From positions 1 through 32,164 of the forward strand of contig CANRBN010000005.1 of assembly GCA_947628865.1 (NCBI GenBank): 32,164 nt of DNA, written 5' to 3'. This document shows positions 11,771 to 21,336 of the stretch, piece by piece. Position 1 is the stretch's first letter; each line of letters opens with the position of its first letter. The DNA is from an uncultured Gemmiger sp. (lineage in GTDB: Bacteria > Bacillota > Clostridia > Oscillospirales > Ruminococcaceae). The notes beneath the pieces were generated by a model. The model ran no database searches. It was given only the letters and a program-made list of their open reading frames with translations, and was not told the origin of the DNA. The position numbers and the translations under genes were made by a program.

Positions 11771-13090
11771 ATGAGCAAAAAGATCAGTGTCAGCGTGGCC
11801 GCCACCGTCGCGCTCATCGCCATGGCCGTGACGTTCAGCCTGACCATGGCGTTCGCGATGAACCGCTTCAACGGCACGGTCACGAGCGTCAAGGACAAGG
11901 AGCGCATGTACAACAAGCTTGCCGAGATCGACCGCTATGTGCGCGCCAACGCCTACTATGACATCAACGACGACACCCTCAACGATACCATCGGCTCCGG
12001 CTACATGCTGGGCATCTCGGACAAATATGCCCGCTACTATTCCGCCCGCGCCTACGCCGAGCGCCAGGGCCTTGCCTCGGGCCGGCTGATGGGCATCGGC
12101 GTCTCGGTCGTGCGGGATCCCTCGTCGGGGTATGCGCGCATCCTGCGCGTGTACGAGAATTCCCCCGCCGACGAGATGGGCCTGCAGGCCGGCGGCTTCA
12201 TCACCGTCATCGGCGAGACGAGCACCCGCACCATGGCGGACGCCGCGGCCATGTCCTCGGCGCTGGTGGGGGAGGAGGGCACCTCGGTCACGCTCGGCTA
12301 CCTCACCCCCGACCGGCAGGAGACCACCGTCGAGCTCCGCCGCGCCAACTATACCGTCACCACCGTCACCGCCCGGCTGCTGGAGAGCGGCTGCGGCTAT
12401 CTGCGCGTCGACGCGTTCAACGAGAGCACCGGCACCGAGCTGCGCACCGCCGTCGACGGCCTTTTGCAGCGCGGCGCGGCCTGCTTTGTGTTCGACCTGC
12501 GCGACAACACCGGCGAAAGCCTGAACGCCGCGCTGGTCGCGGCGGATCGCTGCGTGCCCGCGGGCCTGCTGGCGCAGAGCCGGAGCCGTGACGGCACCGC
12601 GACCGACCTGCGCGTCTCGGACGAGCAGGAGATCACCGTGCCGATGGTGTGCCTTGTCAACGGCGGCACGGCGGGCGGCGCCGAGCTGTTCGCCAACGCG
12701 CTGCGCAAGATGGGCGGCGCGCTGCTCGTGGGCACGAACACCGCGGGCCGCGGCGTCGTGCTCTCGGAGCCGCAGAGCTTCTCGGACGGCAGCGCCGTCG
12801 TCATCACCACCGGCATCCTGCTGGACGGCGAGGGCGCCGCCTGGGACGGCACCGGCCTTGCGCCCGATATCGAGGCCGCGCTCTCGGCGGACGAGCAGAG
12901 CCTTTACTATGACTTTACCGTCGACGATGACCCCCAGATCCAGCGCGCCGTCAACGCGGCGCTGGGCGCGGCGGGCATCGCGACCGCCCCGCCGGAGGAG
13001 GACGCCCCGCCGCAGGACGGGCAGGACGAGCCCGCCGGCCCCGACACCGGCACGCCGGACGCCGGCGACGGGGCGGAGCCCGCCGCATGA
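11771..13090 (+). CDS. S41 (CtpA-like) peptidase family protein with PDZ domain; predicted catalytically inactive
   Basis: TM anchor, PDZ (GIGVSVVRDPSSGYARILRVYENSPADEMGLQAGGFI), S41 core VCLVNGGTAGGAELFANAL...GTNTAGRGVVL. Confidence 0.88.
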   Translation: MSKKISVSVAATVALIAMAVTFSLTMAFAMNRFNGTVTSVKDKERMYNKLAEIDRYVRANAYYDINDDTLNDTIGSGYMLGISDKYARYYSARAYAERQGLASGRLMGIGVSVVRDPSSGYARILRVYENSPADEMGLQAGGFITVIGETSTRTMADAAAMSSALVGEEGTSVTLGYLTPDRQETTVELRRANYTVTTVTARLLESGCGYLRVDAFNESTGTELRTAVDGLLQRGAACFVFDLRDNTGESLNAALVAADRCVPAGLLAQSRSRDGTATDLRVSDEQEITVPMVCLVNGGTAGGAELFANALRKMGGALLVGTNTAGRGVVLSEPQSFSDGSAVVITTGILLDGEGAAWDGTGLAPDIEAALSADEQSLYYDFTVDDDPQIQRAVNAALGAAGIATAPPEEDAPPQDGQDEPAGPDTGTPDAGDGAEPAA

Positions 13091-13962
13091 GCGCCGCTCC
13101 CGCCCTGACCGACCGCGCCGTCATCCGCGAGCTCTGCCGGCGGTACGGGTTCTCGCTGTCCAAGGGGTTTGGGCAGAATTTCATCGTCAACCCCGGCGTC
13201 TGCCCGCGCATGGCGGAGGCCGCCGGCGTCGACAAGGGCTGGGGCGTTTTGGAGATCGGCCCCGGCATCGGCACCCTCACGCGGGAGCTGTGCGCCGCGG
13301 CGGGCAAGGTCGCGGCCATCGAGGTGGACGAGCGCCTCTATCCGCTTTTGGCCGAAACGATGGCCGGGTATGACAATTTCACCCTCATCCCGGGCGATGT
13401 GCTCAAGCTCGACCTGCGCAGGATCCTCGCCGGGCAGTTCGGCTCGATGCCGGCGGCGGTGTGCGCCAACCTGCCCTATTACATCACCAGCCCCATCCTC
13501 ATGCGCCTTTTGGAGGAGCGCCTGCCGGTGCAGAGCATCACCGTCATGGTGCAAAAGGAGGCCGCGCTGCGCCTGTGCGCCGCGCCCGGCACGCGGCAGG
13601 CGGGCGCCGTGAGCTATGCGGTGGCCTATTACGCCACGGCACAGCTGCTGTTCGCCGTGCAGCCCGGCAGCTTTTACCCGCCGCCCAGGGTCACGAGCGC
13701 CGTCATCCGCCTGTGCCCGCGCAAGGCCCCGCCCGTGCAGGTGCCGAACGGTGATGAGGCCGGCTTTTTCCGGCTCGTGCGGGCGGCGTTCTCCCAGCGG
13801 CGCAAGACCGCCGTCAACGCCGTGGCGGGCGCCCTCGGCCTGCCCAAGGCGCAGGTGGAGGCGGCGTGGCGGCGCGCCGGCCTGCCGGCGGGCGCCCGGC
13901 CCGAGCAGCTCACGCTGGCAGATTTCTGCGCGCTGCAAACGGCGCTGTCGGCTCCGGTTTGA
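13087..13962 (+). CDS. rsmA: 16S rRNA (adenine(1518)-N(6)/adenine(1519)-N(6))-dimethyltransferase
   Basis: KGFGQNFIVNPGV, EIGPGIGTLT, ANLPYYITSPIL, FYPPPRVTSAVI; ATGA overlap with upstream CDS. Confidence 0.98.
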   Translation: MSAAPALTDRAVIRELCRRYGFSLSKGFGQNFIVNPGVCPRMAEAAGVDKGWGVLEIGPGIGTLTRELCAAAGKVAAIEVDERLYPLLAETMAGYDNFTLIPGDVLKLDLRRILAGQFGSMPAAVCANLPYYITSPILMRLLEERLPVQSITVMVQKEAALRLCAAPGTRQAGAVSYAVAYYATAQLLFAVQPGSFYPPPRVTSAVIRLCPRKAPPVQVPNGDEAGFFRLVRAAFSQRRKTAVNAVAGALGLPKAQVEAAWRRAGLPAGARPEQLTLADFCALQTALSAPV

Positions 13963-13999
13963 CAACGCCGCCCCGCGCGTGGTACAATAACGGCACCGC

Positions 14000-14072
14000 G
14001 CTGGTGTAGCTCAACTGGCAGAGCAGCTGATTTGTAATCAGCAGGTTGCGGGTTCGATTCCTGTCACCAGCT
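14000..14072 (+). tRNA. tRNA-Thr, anticodon TGT
   Basis: Acceptor GCTGGTG/CACCAGC; anticodon arm GCTGA TTTGTAA TCAGC; T-arm GGTTCGATTC; CCA not encoded. Confidence 0.96.
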
Positions 14073-14086
14073 TTGGTATATCCGCA

Positions 14087-14127
14087 AAAATCAATTTCAG
14101 GCACCCGCTGCCGAAATTGATTTTTTT
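14087..14127 (+). terminator. tRNA terminator
   Basis: AAAATCAATTTC / GAAATTGATTTT stem then T-tract. Confidence 0.85.
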
Positions 14128-14165
14128 GCATAGTATGGGCCTGTACGGGCAAGGGGGGCGGCACA

Positions 14166-15269
14166 GTGGAACGCACGCAGGGCATCATCCGCACCAGCGC
14201 CTTGGGCATCGCCGTCAACCTGCTGCTGGCGGCGCTCAAGGCGGCGGTGGGCTTTGTCTCGGGCTCCATCGCCGTCATCATGGACGCGCTCAACAATTTG
14301 AGCGACGCGCTCTCCTCCGTCGTCATCATCGCCGGCATCGTGCTGGCGGGCCGCGCGCCCGACAAGGAGCACCCCTACGGCCACGGGCGGGTCGAGTACG
14401 TCAGCGCGCTGGCGGTGGCGGTGCTCATCCTGCTGGCCGGGCTTTCCGCCCTGTGGGAGTCGGTGCAAAAGATCCTCGCGCCCGCGCCCGCGCACTACAC
14501 CCCCGCCATGCTGGCGCTGCTCGCCGTCGGCGTCGCGGCCAAGGTGCTGCTGGGCCGCCATGTGCAAAAACGGGGCGCCGCGCTCCACTCCGATTCGCTG
14601 CGCGCCTCCGGCGCCGACGCCCTGTTCGACGCCGCCATCACGTTCGCCACGCTGGCCGGCGCCTTCGCCAGCTGGCGCTTCGGCTTTTCCATCGAGGGCT
14701 GGCTCGGCGCGGCCATCGCCGTCGTCATCCTGCGCGCGGGGCTCGGCATCCTGCTCGAGAGCTACAACAACATCATCGGCGTGCGCGCCGACACCGCTTT
14801 CGTCAACGACATCAAGCAGGCGGTCTGCGCCTGCCCCGAGGTGCTCGGCGCCTACGACCTCGTGCTCAACCAGTACGGGCCGGAAAAATGGATCGGCTCG
14901 GTACACGTCGAGGTCGCCGATACCATGACCGCCAAGGCCATCCACGCCCTGACGCGGCGCATCGCCGAGACGGTGTTCAAGGAGTTCGGCGTCGTGCTCA
15001 CCGTGGGCATCTACGCCACCAACACCGACAATGACGAGTACGCCGCCATCAAGCGCCGCATCGAGGCGCTCATCGCCGGCTACCCCACCGTTTTGCAGCT
15101 GCACGGCTACTACGTCGATTCCGAGGCGCGCCTCATTTCGTTCGACCTCGTCTTTGATTTCGCCGAGAAAGACCCCGCCGCCATCCGCGCCGCCATCCTG
15201 CGCGCCCTGCAGGCCGAGTACCCGGCCTGGCGCTTTGCCATCGTGCAGGATCAGGATCTCAGCGGCTGA
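14166..15269 (+). CDS. Cation diffusion facilitator (CDF) family transporter
   Basis: IAVIMDALNNLSDALSSVV, HPYGHGRVEYVSAL, C-terminal cytoplasmic domain with VHVEVADTMTAKAIHALTRRI. Confidence 0.95.
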   Translation: MERTQGIIRTSALGIAVNLLLAALKAAVGFVSGSIAVIMDALNNLSDALSSVVIIAGIVLAGRAPDKEHPYGHGRVEYVSALAVAVLILLAGLSALWESVQKILAPAPAHYTPAMLALLAVGVAAKVLLGRHVQKRGAALHSDSLRASGADALFDAAITFATLAGAFASWRFGFSIEGWLGAAIAVVILRAGLGILLESYNNIIGVRADTAFVNDIKQAVCACPEVLGAYDLVLNQYGPEKWIGSVHVEVADTMTAKAIHALTRRIAETVFKEFGVVLTVGIYATNTDNDEYAAIKRRIEALIAGYPTVLQLHGYYVDSEARLISFDLVFDFAEKDPAAIRAAILRALQAEYPAWRFAIVQDQDLSG

Positions 15270-15330
15270 GCCCGCCAAGCGGCCAGGCGCGGCGCCCGGG
15301 CCGAAAACGCGGGGCCGATCTTCCCTCAGG

Positions 15331-15377
15331 CAAAAAATGCCGTTCTCGTCGCCCGTGGGCGCGAGAACGGCATTTTT
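15331..15377. terminator. Bidirectional terminator between convergent CDF gene and asnA
   Basis: AAAAAATGCCGTTCTCG ... CGAGAACGGCATTTTT; shares GCAAAAAATGCCGTTCTC with repeat copy C. Confidence 0.9.
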
Positions 15378-15383
15378 GTGCCC

Positions 15384-16394
15384 TTACAGCAGGGCCACGC
15401 CGGCCTCGCGGCAGAGGCGCTCGGTCTCCTCGTCCCACAGGCTCGCCTGGACCTCGCCAACATGCGCCTTGCCCAAAAGCAGCATGCACAGCCGGCTCTG
15501 GCCGATGCCGCCGCCCATCGTCAGGGGCAGCGTGCCGTCCAACAGCAGCCTGTGGAACGGCAGCCCGGCCCGCTCGGGGCAGCCGGCCACCTCCAGCTGG
15601 CGGCGCAGCGCGGCGGCGTCGACGCGGATGCCCATGCTGGAAAGCTCCAGCGCGCAGTGCAGCGTGTGGTGCCAGAACAGGATGTCGGCGTTGAGCGACC
15701 AGTCGTCATAGTCCGGCGCGCGCCCGTCGTGCGGCACGCCGCTCCGGAGCCTGCCGCCGATCTGCAAAATGCAGGCGGTGTGGTGCTCGCGCACAAAGGC
15801 GTTCTCCCGCTCCCTGGGGGTCAGGGCGGGGTATCTGTCCTCCAGCGCCTGCGTCGTGATAAAGGCTACCTCGCGGTCAAGGCGGATGCGGCGCAGGGCC
15901 GGGAACTGCCAGCGCATCTCGTCGGCGGTGGCGCACACGGCATCGACGATGTCGCGCACCGTGTCCTGCAAAAAGGCCATGGTGCGCTGTTTTTGCGTGA
16001 TGACGCGCTCCCAGTCCCACTGGTCGACGTAGATGCTGTGCAGGTTGTCGGGCGCCTCGTCGCGGCGGATGGCGTTCATGTCGGCCACCAGCCCCTGCCC
16101 GGGGCGGAAGCCGTAGCGGTACAGCGCGTAGCGCTTCCACTTGGCCAGGCTGTGCACGACCTCGGCGGTGCCGCTGGTGATGCTGGGCGCCTCGAACGCG
16201 ACCGGGCGCTCGACGCCGTTGAGATCGTCGTTGAGGCCGCTGGATCTCAATACGAACAGCGGCGCCGTCACGCGCTTCAGGTGCAGCGCGGTGCACAGCT
16301 TTGCCTGAAAGATCGTCTTGATCAGGCCGATGGCTTTTTGCGTATCATACAGGCCCAGGGCGCTTTTGTACCCCTTGGGGATCACGGTCGGCAT
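15384..16394 (-). CDS. asnA: Aspartate--ammonia ligase
   Basis: VTAPLFVLRSSGLNDDLNGVERPVAF, LHSIYVDQWDWERVI, GGGIGQSRLCMLLLGKAHVGEVQASLW. Confidence 0.97.
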   Translation of the reverse strand: MPTVIPKGYKSALGLYDTQKAIGLIKTIFQAKLCTALHLKRVTAPLFVLRSSGLNDDLNGVERPVAFEAPSITSGTAEVVHSLAKWKRYALYRYGFRPGQGLVADMNAIRRDEAPDNLHSIYVDQWDWERVITQKQRTMAFLQDTVRDIVDAVCATADEMRWQFPALRRIRLDREVAFITTQALEDRYPALTPRERENAFVREHHTACILQIGGRLRSGVPHDGRAPDYDDWSLNADILFWHHTLHCALELSSMGIRVDAAALRRQLEVAGCPERAGLPFHRLLLDGTLPLTMGGGIGQSRLCMLLLGKAHVGEVQASLWDEETERLCREAGVALL

Positions 16395-16549
16395 AAGTGT
16401 TCCTCCCTTTTTTGCACGGCAGCGCCCTTATTATAGCACGCCGCGCGCCGCTTGCCTACCGCCCGGCGGGATTTTCGGATGATTATTTCGCCCCTCGCCG
16501 CCTATACTGTTTTGAGGAACACCGAACACACGGCAGGGGGAACGGCGGT

Positions 16550-18850
16550 ATGCTCTATCATTATAAGGGCCTTTCGCGCGCGGCGCAGCGCACGGTGGAC
16601 ACCGCCCGCCGCCTGGCGGGCCGGCAGGGCTGCGCGGCGGTCGATACCGGGCACCTGCTGCTGGCCCTGCTCGAGACCGACGATGCCGCCAGCGCCACGC
16701 TGCGCTTTCTGCGGGAGAAAAACGTCACCGCCGCCGCCGTGCGGGAATGTGCGGCGCGGCGCGCCTGCCCGCAGCGCGCCGTGCGTCTGAGCAGCCGCGA
16801 CCTTGCGCCCGAGGCACGCAAAACGATGGAGTTCGCCGTGCTCGGCGCCCATGCCGCGCGCCGGCCCCGCGCCGAGAACGAGCACCTGCTCTGCGCCATG
16901 CTGGAGGACAGCGCCTGCACGGCCAGCGTCTGGCTGGCGGGGCTGGGGGTGGAGGTCGCGCAGGCGGCCCGGGAATGCCGCCAGCTCTCCGGCCAAAGCC
17001 AGCCGTTCGGCCCCGCCGCCCAGCCGCACATGAGCACGGCCCGCACCGGCACGCGCCCGAGCGACAAATATGGCCGTGACCTCACGCGGCTCGCGCAGGA
17101 GGGCCGGCTCGACCCCGTGCTCTGCCGTGACCAAGAGCTCGAGCGCATGATCGAGATCCTCTGCCGCCGCCAGAAAAACAACCCCTGCCTGCTGGGCGAG
17201 CCGGGCGTGGGCAAGAGCGCCCTGGCCGAGGCGCTGGCCCAGCGCATCGCGGCGGGGCAGGTGCCGCCGCCGCTGCTCGGCAAGCGGGTGCTGGCGCTGG
17301 ATATGGCCAGCTTGGTCGCCGGCACCAAATACCGCGGCGATTTTGAGGAGCGCTTCAAGGCCCTGCTCGAGGAGCTTTACCGCGAGCGCATGACCATCCT
17401 GTTCATCGACGAGATGCACACCATCGCCGGGGCTGGCGCCGCCGAGGGCGCCATCGACGCCGCCAACATCCTGAAGCCGCTGCTGGCCCGCGGCGAGCTC
17501 CAGCTCATCGGTGCCACCACGCCGGAGGAATACCGCAAGACCATCCAAAAGGACGCCGCGCTCGACCGCCGCTTCGGCAAGGTGGAGGTCGAGGAGCCCA
17601 CCCCCGACGAGGCCGGGCAGATCCTGGCCGGCCTCATGCCGCGGTATGAGCGCTACCACGGCGTCCGCATCCCGGAAACGACCATCCGCGCCGCCGTGCG
17701 CCTGAGCGTGCGCTACCTGCCGGGCCGCTGCCTGCCCGACAAAGCCATCGACCTGCTGGACGAGGCCGCCGCCGCGCTGCGCATCGCCCGGGCGGGGGAG
17801 CACGCCGCGTTCGCCGACACCGACCCCACGCTGAGCCCCGCCGATGTGGCGCGGGTGGTCAGCCGCGCCTCCGGCGTGCCGGCGGAGCAGGTGAACGAGG
17901 AGGAGCGCGAGCGCCTGCAAAACCTCGAGAGCCGCCTTTCCGCCGAGGTCGTCGGCCAGCCGCGAGCCGTGGCGGCCGTGGCGGCGGCCATCCGCCGCAG
18001 CCGCACCGGCCTGCGCGAGGCGGGCAAGCCCATCGGCGCCATGCTGTTCCTGGGCCCCACCGGCGTGGGCAAGACCCAGCTGGCGCGCACGCTGGCCAAG
18101 GGCTGGTTCGGCAGCGAGAAAGCGCTTTTGCGCTTTGATATGTCGGAATATATGGAGCAGCACACCGTGGCGCGGCTGCTGGGCTCACCGCCCGGCTACG
18201 TCGGGCACGACGAGGGCGGCCAGTTGACCGAGGCCGTGCGCCGCCGCCCCTACAGCGTGGTGCTGTTCGACGAGGTCGAAAAAGCCCACGCCGACATCCA
18301 AAACCTGCTCTTACAGATCCTCGAGGACGGCCAGCTCACCGACGCGCAGGGCCGCCGGGCGGATTTTTCCAACACCATCGTGCTGCTCACCTCAAACCTC
18401 GGCGCGCGGTGCCTGGCCGGGCAGAGCGGCATGCTCGGCTTCGGCGCCTCGGATGCCGAGACCGCCCGCCGCGGCCAGCGCGCCTTGCAGGAGGCAAAGG
18501 AGTATTTCCGCCCCGAGCTGATGGGACGCCTCGACGAGGTCGTCCTGTTCGACCCGCTGGGCCCCGGCCAGCTCACGGCCATCGCCGACCGCCTGCTCGC
18601 CGAGCTCGAGCAGCGCGCCGCCGCGCAGGGTTATACGCTGCGCCACACCCCGGCAGCCGCCCGGGCGCTGGCCGGCGAGCGCGTGCCGCCCTACGGCGCG
18701 CGCGAATTGCGGCGGACGGTGTCCCGCGCGGTGGAGCAGGCGCTGGCCGACCGCATCGCCGCCGGCGCGCAGCCCGGCAGCGCCTACACCGCCGACGTCA
18801 CCCCCGAGGGCGGCATCACCCTCGTCGCCGGCGACCTTGCCTGTGTGTGA
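16550..18850 (+). CDS. ClpC/ClpA-type AAA+ ATPase (Clp N domain, two AAA+ modules, no middle domain)
   Basis: [74 protein letters not shown] tripeptide. Confidence 0.94.
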   Translation: MLYHYKGLSRAAQRTVDTARRLAGRQGCAAVDTGHLLLALLETDDAASATLRFLREKNVTAAAVRECAARRACPQRAVRLSSRDLAPEARKTMEFAVLGAHAARRPRAENEHLLCAMLEDSACTASVWLAGLGVEVAQAARECRQLSGQSQPFGPAAQPHMSTARTGTRPSDKYGRDLTRLAQEGRLDPVLCRDQELERMIEILCRRQKNNPCLLGEPGVGKSALAEALAQRIAAGQVPPPLLGKRVLALDMASLVAGTKYRGDFEERFKALLEELYRERMTILFIDEMHTIAGAGAAEGAIDAANILKPLLARGELQLIGATTPEEYRKTIQKDAALDRRFGKVEVEEPTPDEAGQILAGLMPRYERYHGVRIPETTIRAAVRLSVRYLPGRCLPDKAIDLLDEAAAALRIARAGEHAAFADTDPTLSPADVARVVSRASGVPAEQVNEEERERLQNLESRLSAEVVGQPRAVAAVAAAIRRSRTGLREAGKPIGAMLFLGPTGVGKTQLARTLAKGWFGSEKALLRFDMSEYMEQHTVARLLGSPPGYVGHDEGGQLTEAVRRRPYSVVLFDEVEKAHADIQNLLLQILEDGQLTDAQGRRADFSNTIVLLTSNLGARCLAGQSGMLGFGASDAETARRGQRALQEAKEYFRPELMGRLDEVVLFDPLGPGQLTAIADRLLAELEQRAAAQGYTLRHTPAAARALAGERVPPYGARELRRTVSRAVEQALADRIAAGAQPGSAYTADVTPEGGITLVAGDLACV

Positions 18851-18872
18851 TGCCACCGGCCACAAATGAGAT

Positions 18873-18904
18873 CGCCGCCCGGCGCCTGTTGGCGCAGGGC
18901 GGCG
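18873..18904. terminator. Hairpin between convergent clp-like gene and SDR gene
   Basis: CGCCGCCCgGCGCC TGTT GGCGCaGGGCGGCG. Confidence 0.5.
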
Positions 18905-18920
18905 TTGTGCCGATCAGGTT

Positions 18921-19712
18921 TTACGGCTGCTTGCCGATGTAGGCAAGGATGCCGCCGTCGACATAGAGGATGTGCCCGTTGACGAAATCGCTGGCGGGGC
19001 TGGCCAGGAACACCGCCGGGCCGGCCAGGTCGTCGGCCTCGCCCCAGCGCCCGGCGGGCGTGCGCGCGGTGATGAAGCTGTCGAACGGGTGGCGGCTGCC
19101 GTCCGGCTGGCGCTCGCGCAGCGGCGCCGTCTGCGGCGTGGCGATGTAGCCGGGCCCCAGGCCGTTGCACTGGATGTTGTACTGGCCGTATTCGCTCGCG
19201 ATGTTGCGCGTGAGCATCTTCAGCCCGCCCTTGGCGGCGGCGTAGCTGCTCACGTTCTCGCGGCCAAGCTCGCTCGTCATCGAGCAGATGTTGATGATCT
19301 TGCCCGCGCGCTTTTCGATCATCGCCGGCAGCACCGCCTTGGCCGTGATGAACGCCGCGGTCAGGTCGACATCCACGACCTTGCGGAAATCGCCGGCGGG
19401 CATGTCGCACATCGGCACGCGCTTGATGATGCCGGCGTTGTTGACAAGGATGTCCACCGGCCCGAGCTCGACGGCGATCTTGAGCACCATCGCGTCGACG
19501 GCGGCCTCGTCGGTCACGTCGCAGACATAGCCGTGCGCCGTGATGCCGGCGGCCTTGTAGGCGGCGATGCCTTTCTCCATGCTGCCCTCGCTCGAGCAGT
19601 TGAAGCATAAGGTCGCCCCGGCCTGCGCGAGCGCCGTGCCGATGGAGAACCCGATGCCGTGCGCCCCGCCGGTGACGAGCGCGACCTTGCCGGTCAAATC
19701 AAAACTGACCAT
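18921..19712 (-). CDS. SDR-family oxidoreductase (gluconate 5-dehydrogenase/KduD-like)
   Basis: VALVTGGAHGIGFSIG, LVNNAGIIKR, SSYAAAKGGLKMLTRNIASEYG, GPGYIATPQTAPLR; start at 19712 with upstream GGAGGG. Confidence 0.93.
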   Translation of the reverse strand: MVSFDLTGKVALVTGGAHGIGFSIGTALAQAGATLCFNCSSEGSMEKGIAAYKAAGITAHGYVCDVTDEAAVDAMVLKIAVELGPVDILVNNAGIIKRVPMCDMPAGDFRKVVDVDLTAAFITAKAVLPAMIEKRAGKIINICSMTSELGRENVSSYAAAKGGLKMLTRNIASEYGQYNIQCNGLGPGYIATPQTAPLRERQPDGSRHPFDSFITARTPAGRWGEADDLAGPAVFLASPASDFVNGHILYVDGGILAYIGKQP

Positions 19713-19740
19713 ACCAAAACCCTCCTTATATTGCAAAAAA

Positions 19741-19938
19741 TCAATCCTTGACGTACAGCCCGCAGTGGCAGGGGCCATGGTAATCCGGGTCTGCCAGCTG
19801 CTCCTTGAACTCCTTACAGATGCAGATGTTCTCGGGGATATGCTGCAGCCGGCAGGGGCAGTAGCCGCCGGTGCGCGCAAGCCCCTCGCGGATCGTCTTG
19901 ACGAGCGCCTCGTCGGGGTTCAGATGAAAGTTCGCCAT
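19741..19938 (-). CDS. Ferredoxin-thioredoxin reductase catalytic-chain (FTRc)-like protein, 65 aa
   Basis: GGYCPCRL...ENICICKEF...GPCHCGLYVKD, cysteine pairs CPC/CIC/CHC. Confidence 0.88.
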   Translation of the reverse strand: MANFHLNPDEALVKTIREGLARTGGYCPCRLQHIPENICICKEFKEQLADPDYHGPCHCGLYVKD

Positions 19939-19948
19939 GATGTCCTCC

Positions 19949-20380
19949 TCACTGCGGCCTGACGCGGAACTCCTGCTCGCAATACACGCACCGGTAGCGG
20001 CCGCTCGGCGTCAGGGCAAAGATGTGGTCGCACTCCTCCTCGACGGCGGTGATGCAGCGGGGGTTCGTGCATTTGATCACGTTGACGAGCCGTCTGGGCT
20101 GCTCGGGGCGTATCTTGCGCGCGATGGCGCCGTTCTCGATGACGGTGATGGAGATCTTGGGGTCAAGATAGCCGAGGATGTCAAAATTCAGGCGGCTCAC
20201 ATCGCCCTCGATCTTGATGATGTCCTTTTTGCCGGTCTTTTCGCTGCGCACGTTCTGCAAAAGCGCCACGCTGGCGCCGGTCAGCTTTTCCAGCTCCATC
20301 ATGTGGTAGAGCGCCAGCCCCGTGCCGGCCGTGATGTGGTCGATGACCACGCCGTTTTGGATCTCGTCCACCTTCAGCAT
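19949..20380 (-). CDS. pyrI: Aspartate carbamoyltransferase regulatory subunit
   Basis: [20 protein letters not shown]-like start; zinc site CTNPRC...YRCVYC. Confidence 0.97.
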   Translation of the reverse strand: MLKVDEIQNGVVIDHITAGTGLALYHMMELEKLTGASVALLQNVRSEKTGKKDIIKIEGDVSRLNFDILGYLDPKISITVIENGAIARKIRPEQPRRLVNVIKCTNPRCITAVEEECDHIFALTPSGRYRCVYCEQEFRVRPQ

Positions 20381-21327
20381 GCGAACGCCACCTCCCCGGT
20401 CTTGGGGTCTTTCAGCCCCAGCAGCGTCATAATGAGCGCCATGCGCATGTACACGCCGTTGTGCGCCTGCTCAAAATAGGCGGCGCGCGGGTCGTCGTCG
20501 ACGGCCAGGCTGATCTCGTTCACGCGCGGCAGCGGGTGCAGCACCGCCATATCAGGGCGGGCCAGCGCCATCTTTTCGGCGGTGAGGATGTAGCTGTTTT
20601 TGAGGCGCACATAGTCCTCCTCGTTGAAAAACCGCTCGCGCTGCACGCGGGTCATGTACAGGATGTCCAGCTCCGGCAGCGCCTGCTCGAGGCTGCGCAC
20701 CTCGGTGTAGGGGATGCCGCGGGGGCTGAGCACCTCCTCGATGATATAGTCCGGCACGCGCAGCTCCTCGGGCGAGATGAGCACAAAGCGCATGCTTTCG
20801 CAGCGGGCGAGGCTTTTGATCAGCGAATGAACCGTCCGCCCGAACTTGAGGTCGCCGCAAAGCCCGATGACGAGCCCGTCCAGCGTGCCCTTGCGGCGGC
20901 GGATGGTCATCATGTCGAGAAGCGTCTGGGTGGGGTGGCTGTGGCCGCCGTCGCCGGCGTTGATGACCGGGATGCGGCTGTAGCGCGCGGCGCGCGCGGC
21001 GGCGCCCTCCTTGGGGTGGCGCATGGCGGCGATGTCGGCGTAGCAGCTCACGATGCGGATGGTATCGGCCACCGTCTCGCCCTTGGCGGCGCTGGAAACG
21101 CCGGCATCCGGAAAGCCGATGACCTGCCCGCCCAGATTGAGCATGGCCGCCTCGAACGAGAGGCGCGTGCGGGTGCTGGGCTCATAAAACAGCGTCGCCA
21201 GCCGTCTGCGCGCCGCCACGTCGCGGTAGGCGGCGGGGTCGTCGCGGATGCGGTCGGCAAGATCCATCAGGCGCAGCGTCTCGGGCAGGGTGAAATCCGC
21301 GGGGTCGATCAGATGGCGCATGGGCAC
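20374..21327 (-). CDS. pyrB: Aspartate carbamoyltransferase catalytic subunit
   Basis: [58 protein letters not shown]. Confidence 0.98.
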   Translation of the reverse strand: MPMRHLIDPADFTLPETLRLMDLADRIRDDPAAYRDVAARRRLATLFYEPSTRTRLSFEAAMLNLGGQVIGFPDAGVSSAAKGETVADTIRIVSCYADIAAMRHPKEGAAARAARYSRIPVINAGDGGHSHPTQTLLDMMTIRRRKGTLDGLVIGLCGDLKFGRTVHSLIKSLARCESMRFVLISPEELRVPDYIIEEVLSPRGIPYTEVRSLEQALPELDILYMTRVQRERFFNEEDYVRLKNSYILTAEKMALARPDMAVLHPLPRVNEISLAVDDDPRAAYFEQAHNGVYMRMALIMTLLGLKDPKTGEVAFAC

Positions 21328-21336
21328 ACTCCCTTT

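Noticed and set aside
18784-19608. Second 274-aa minus-strand ORF overlapping the SDR gene
   Set aside because: Out-of-frame same-strand shadow of the SDR coding sequence; Arg/Gly/His-rich without domains.
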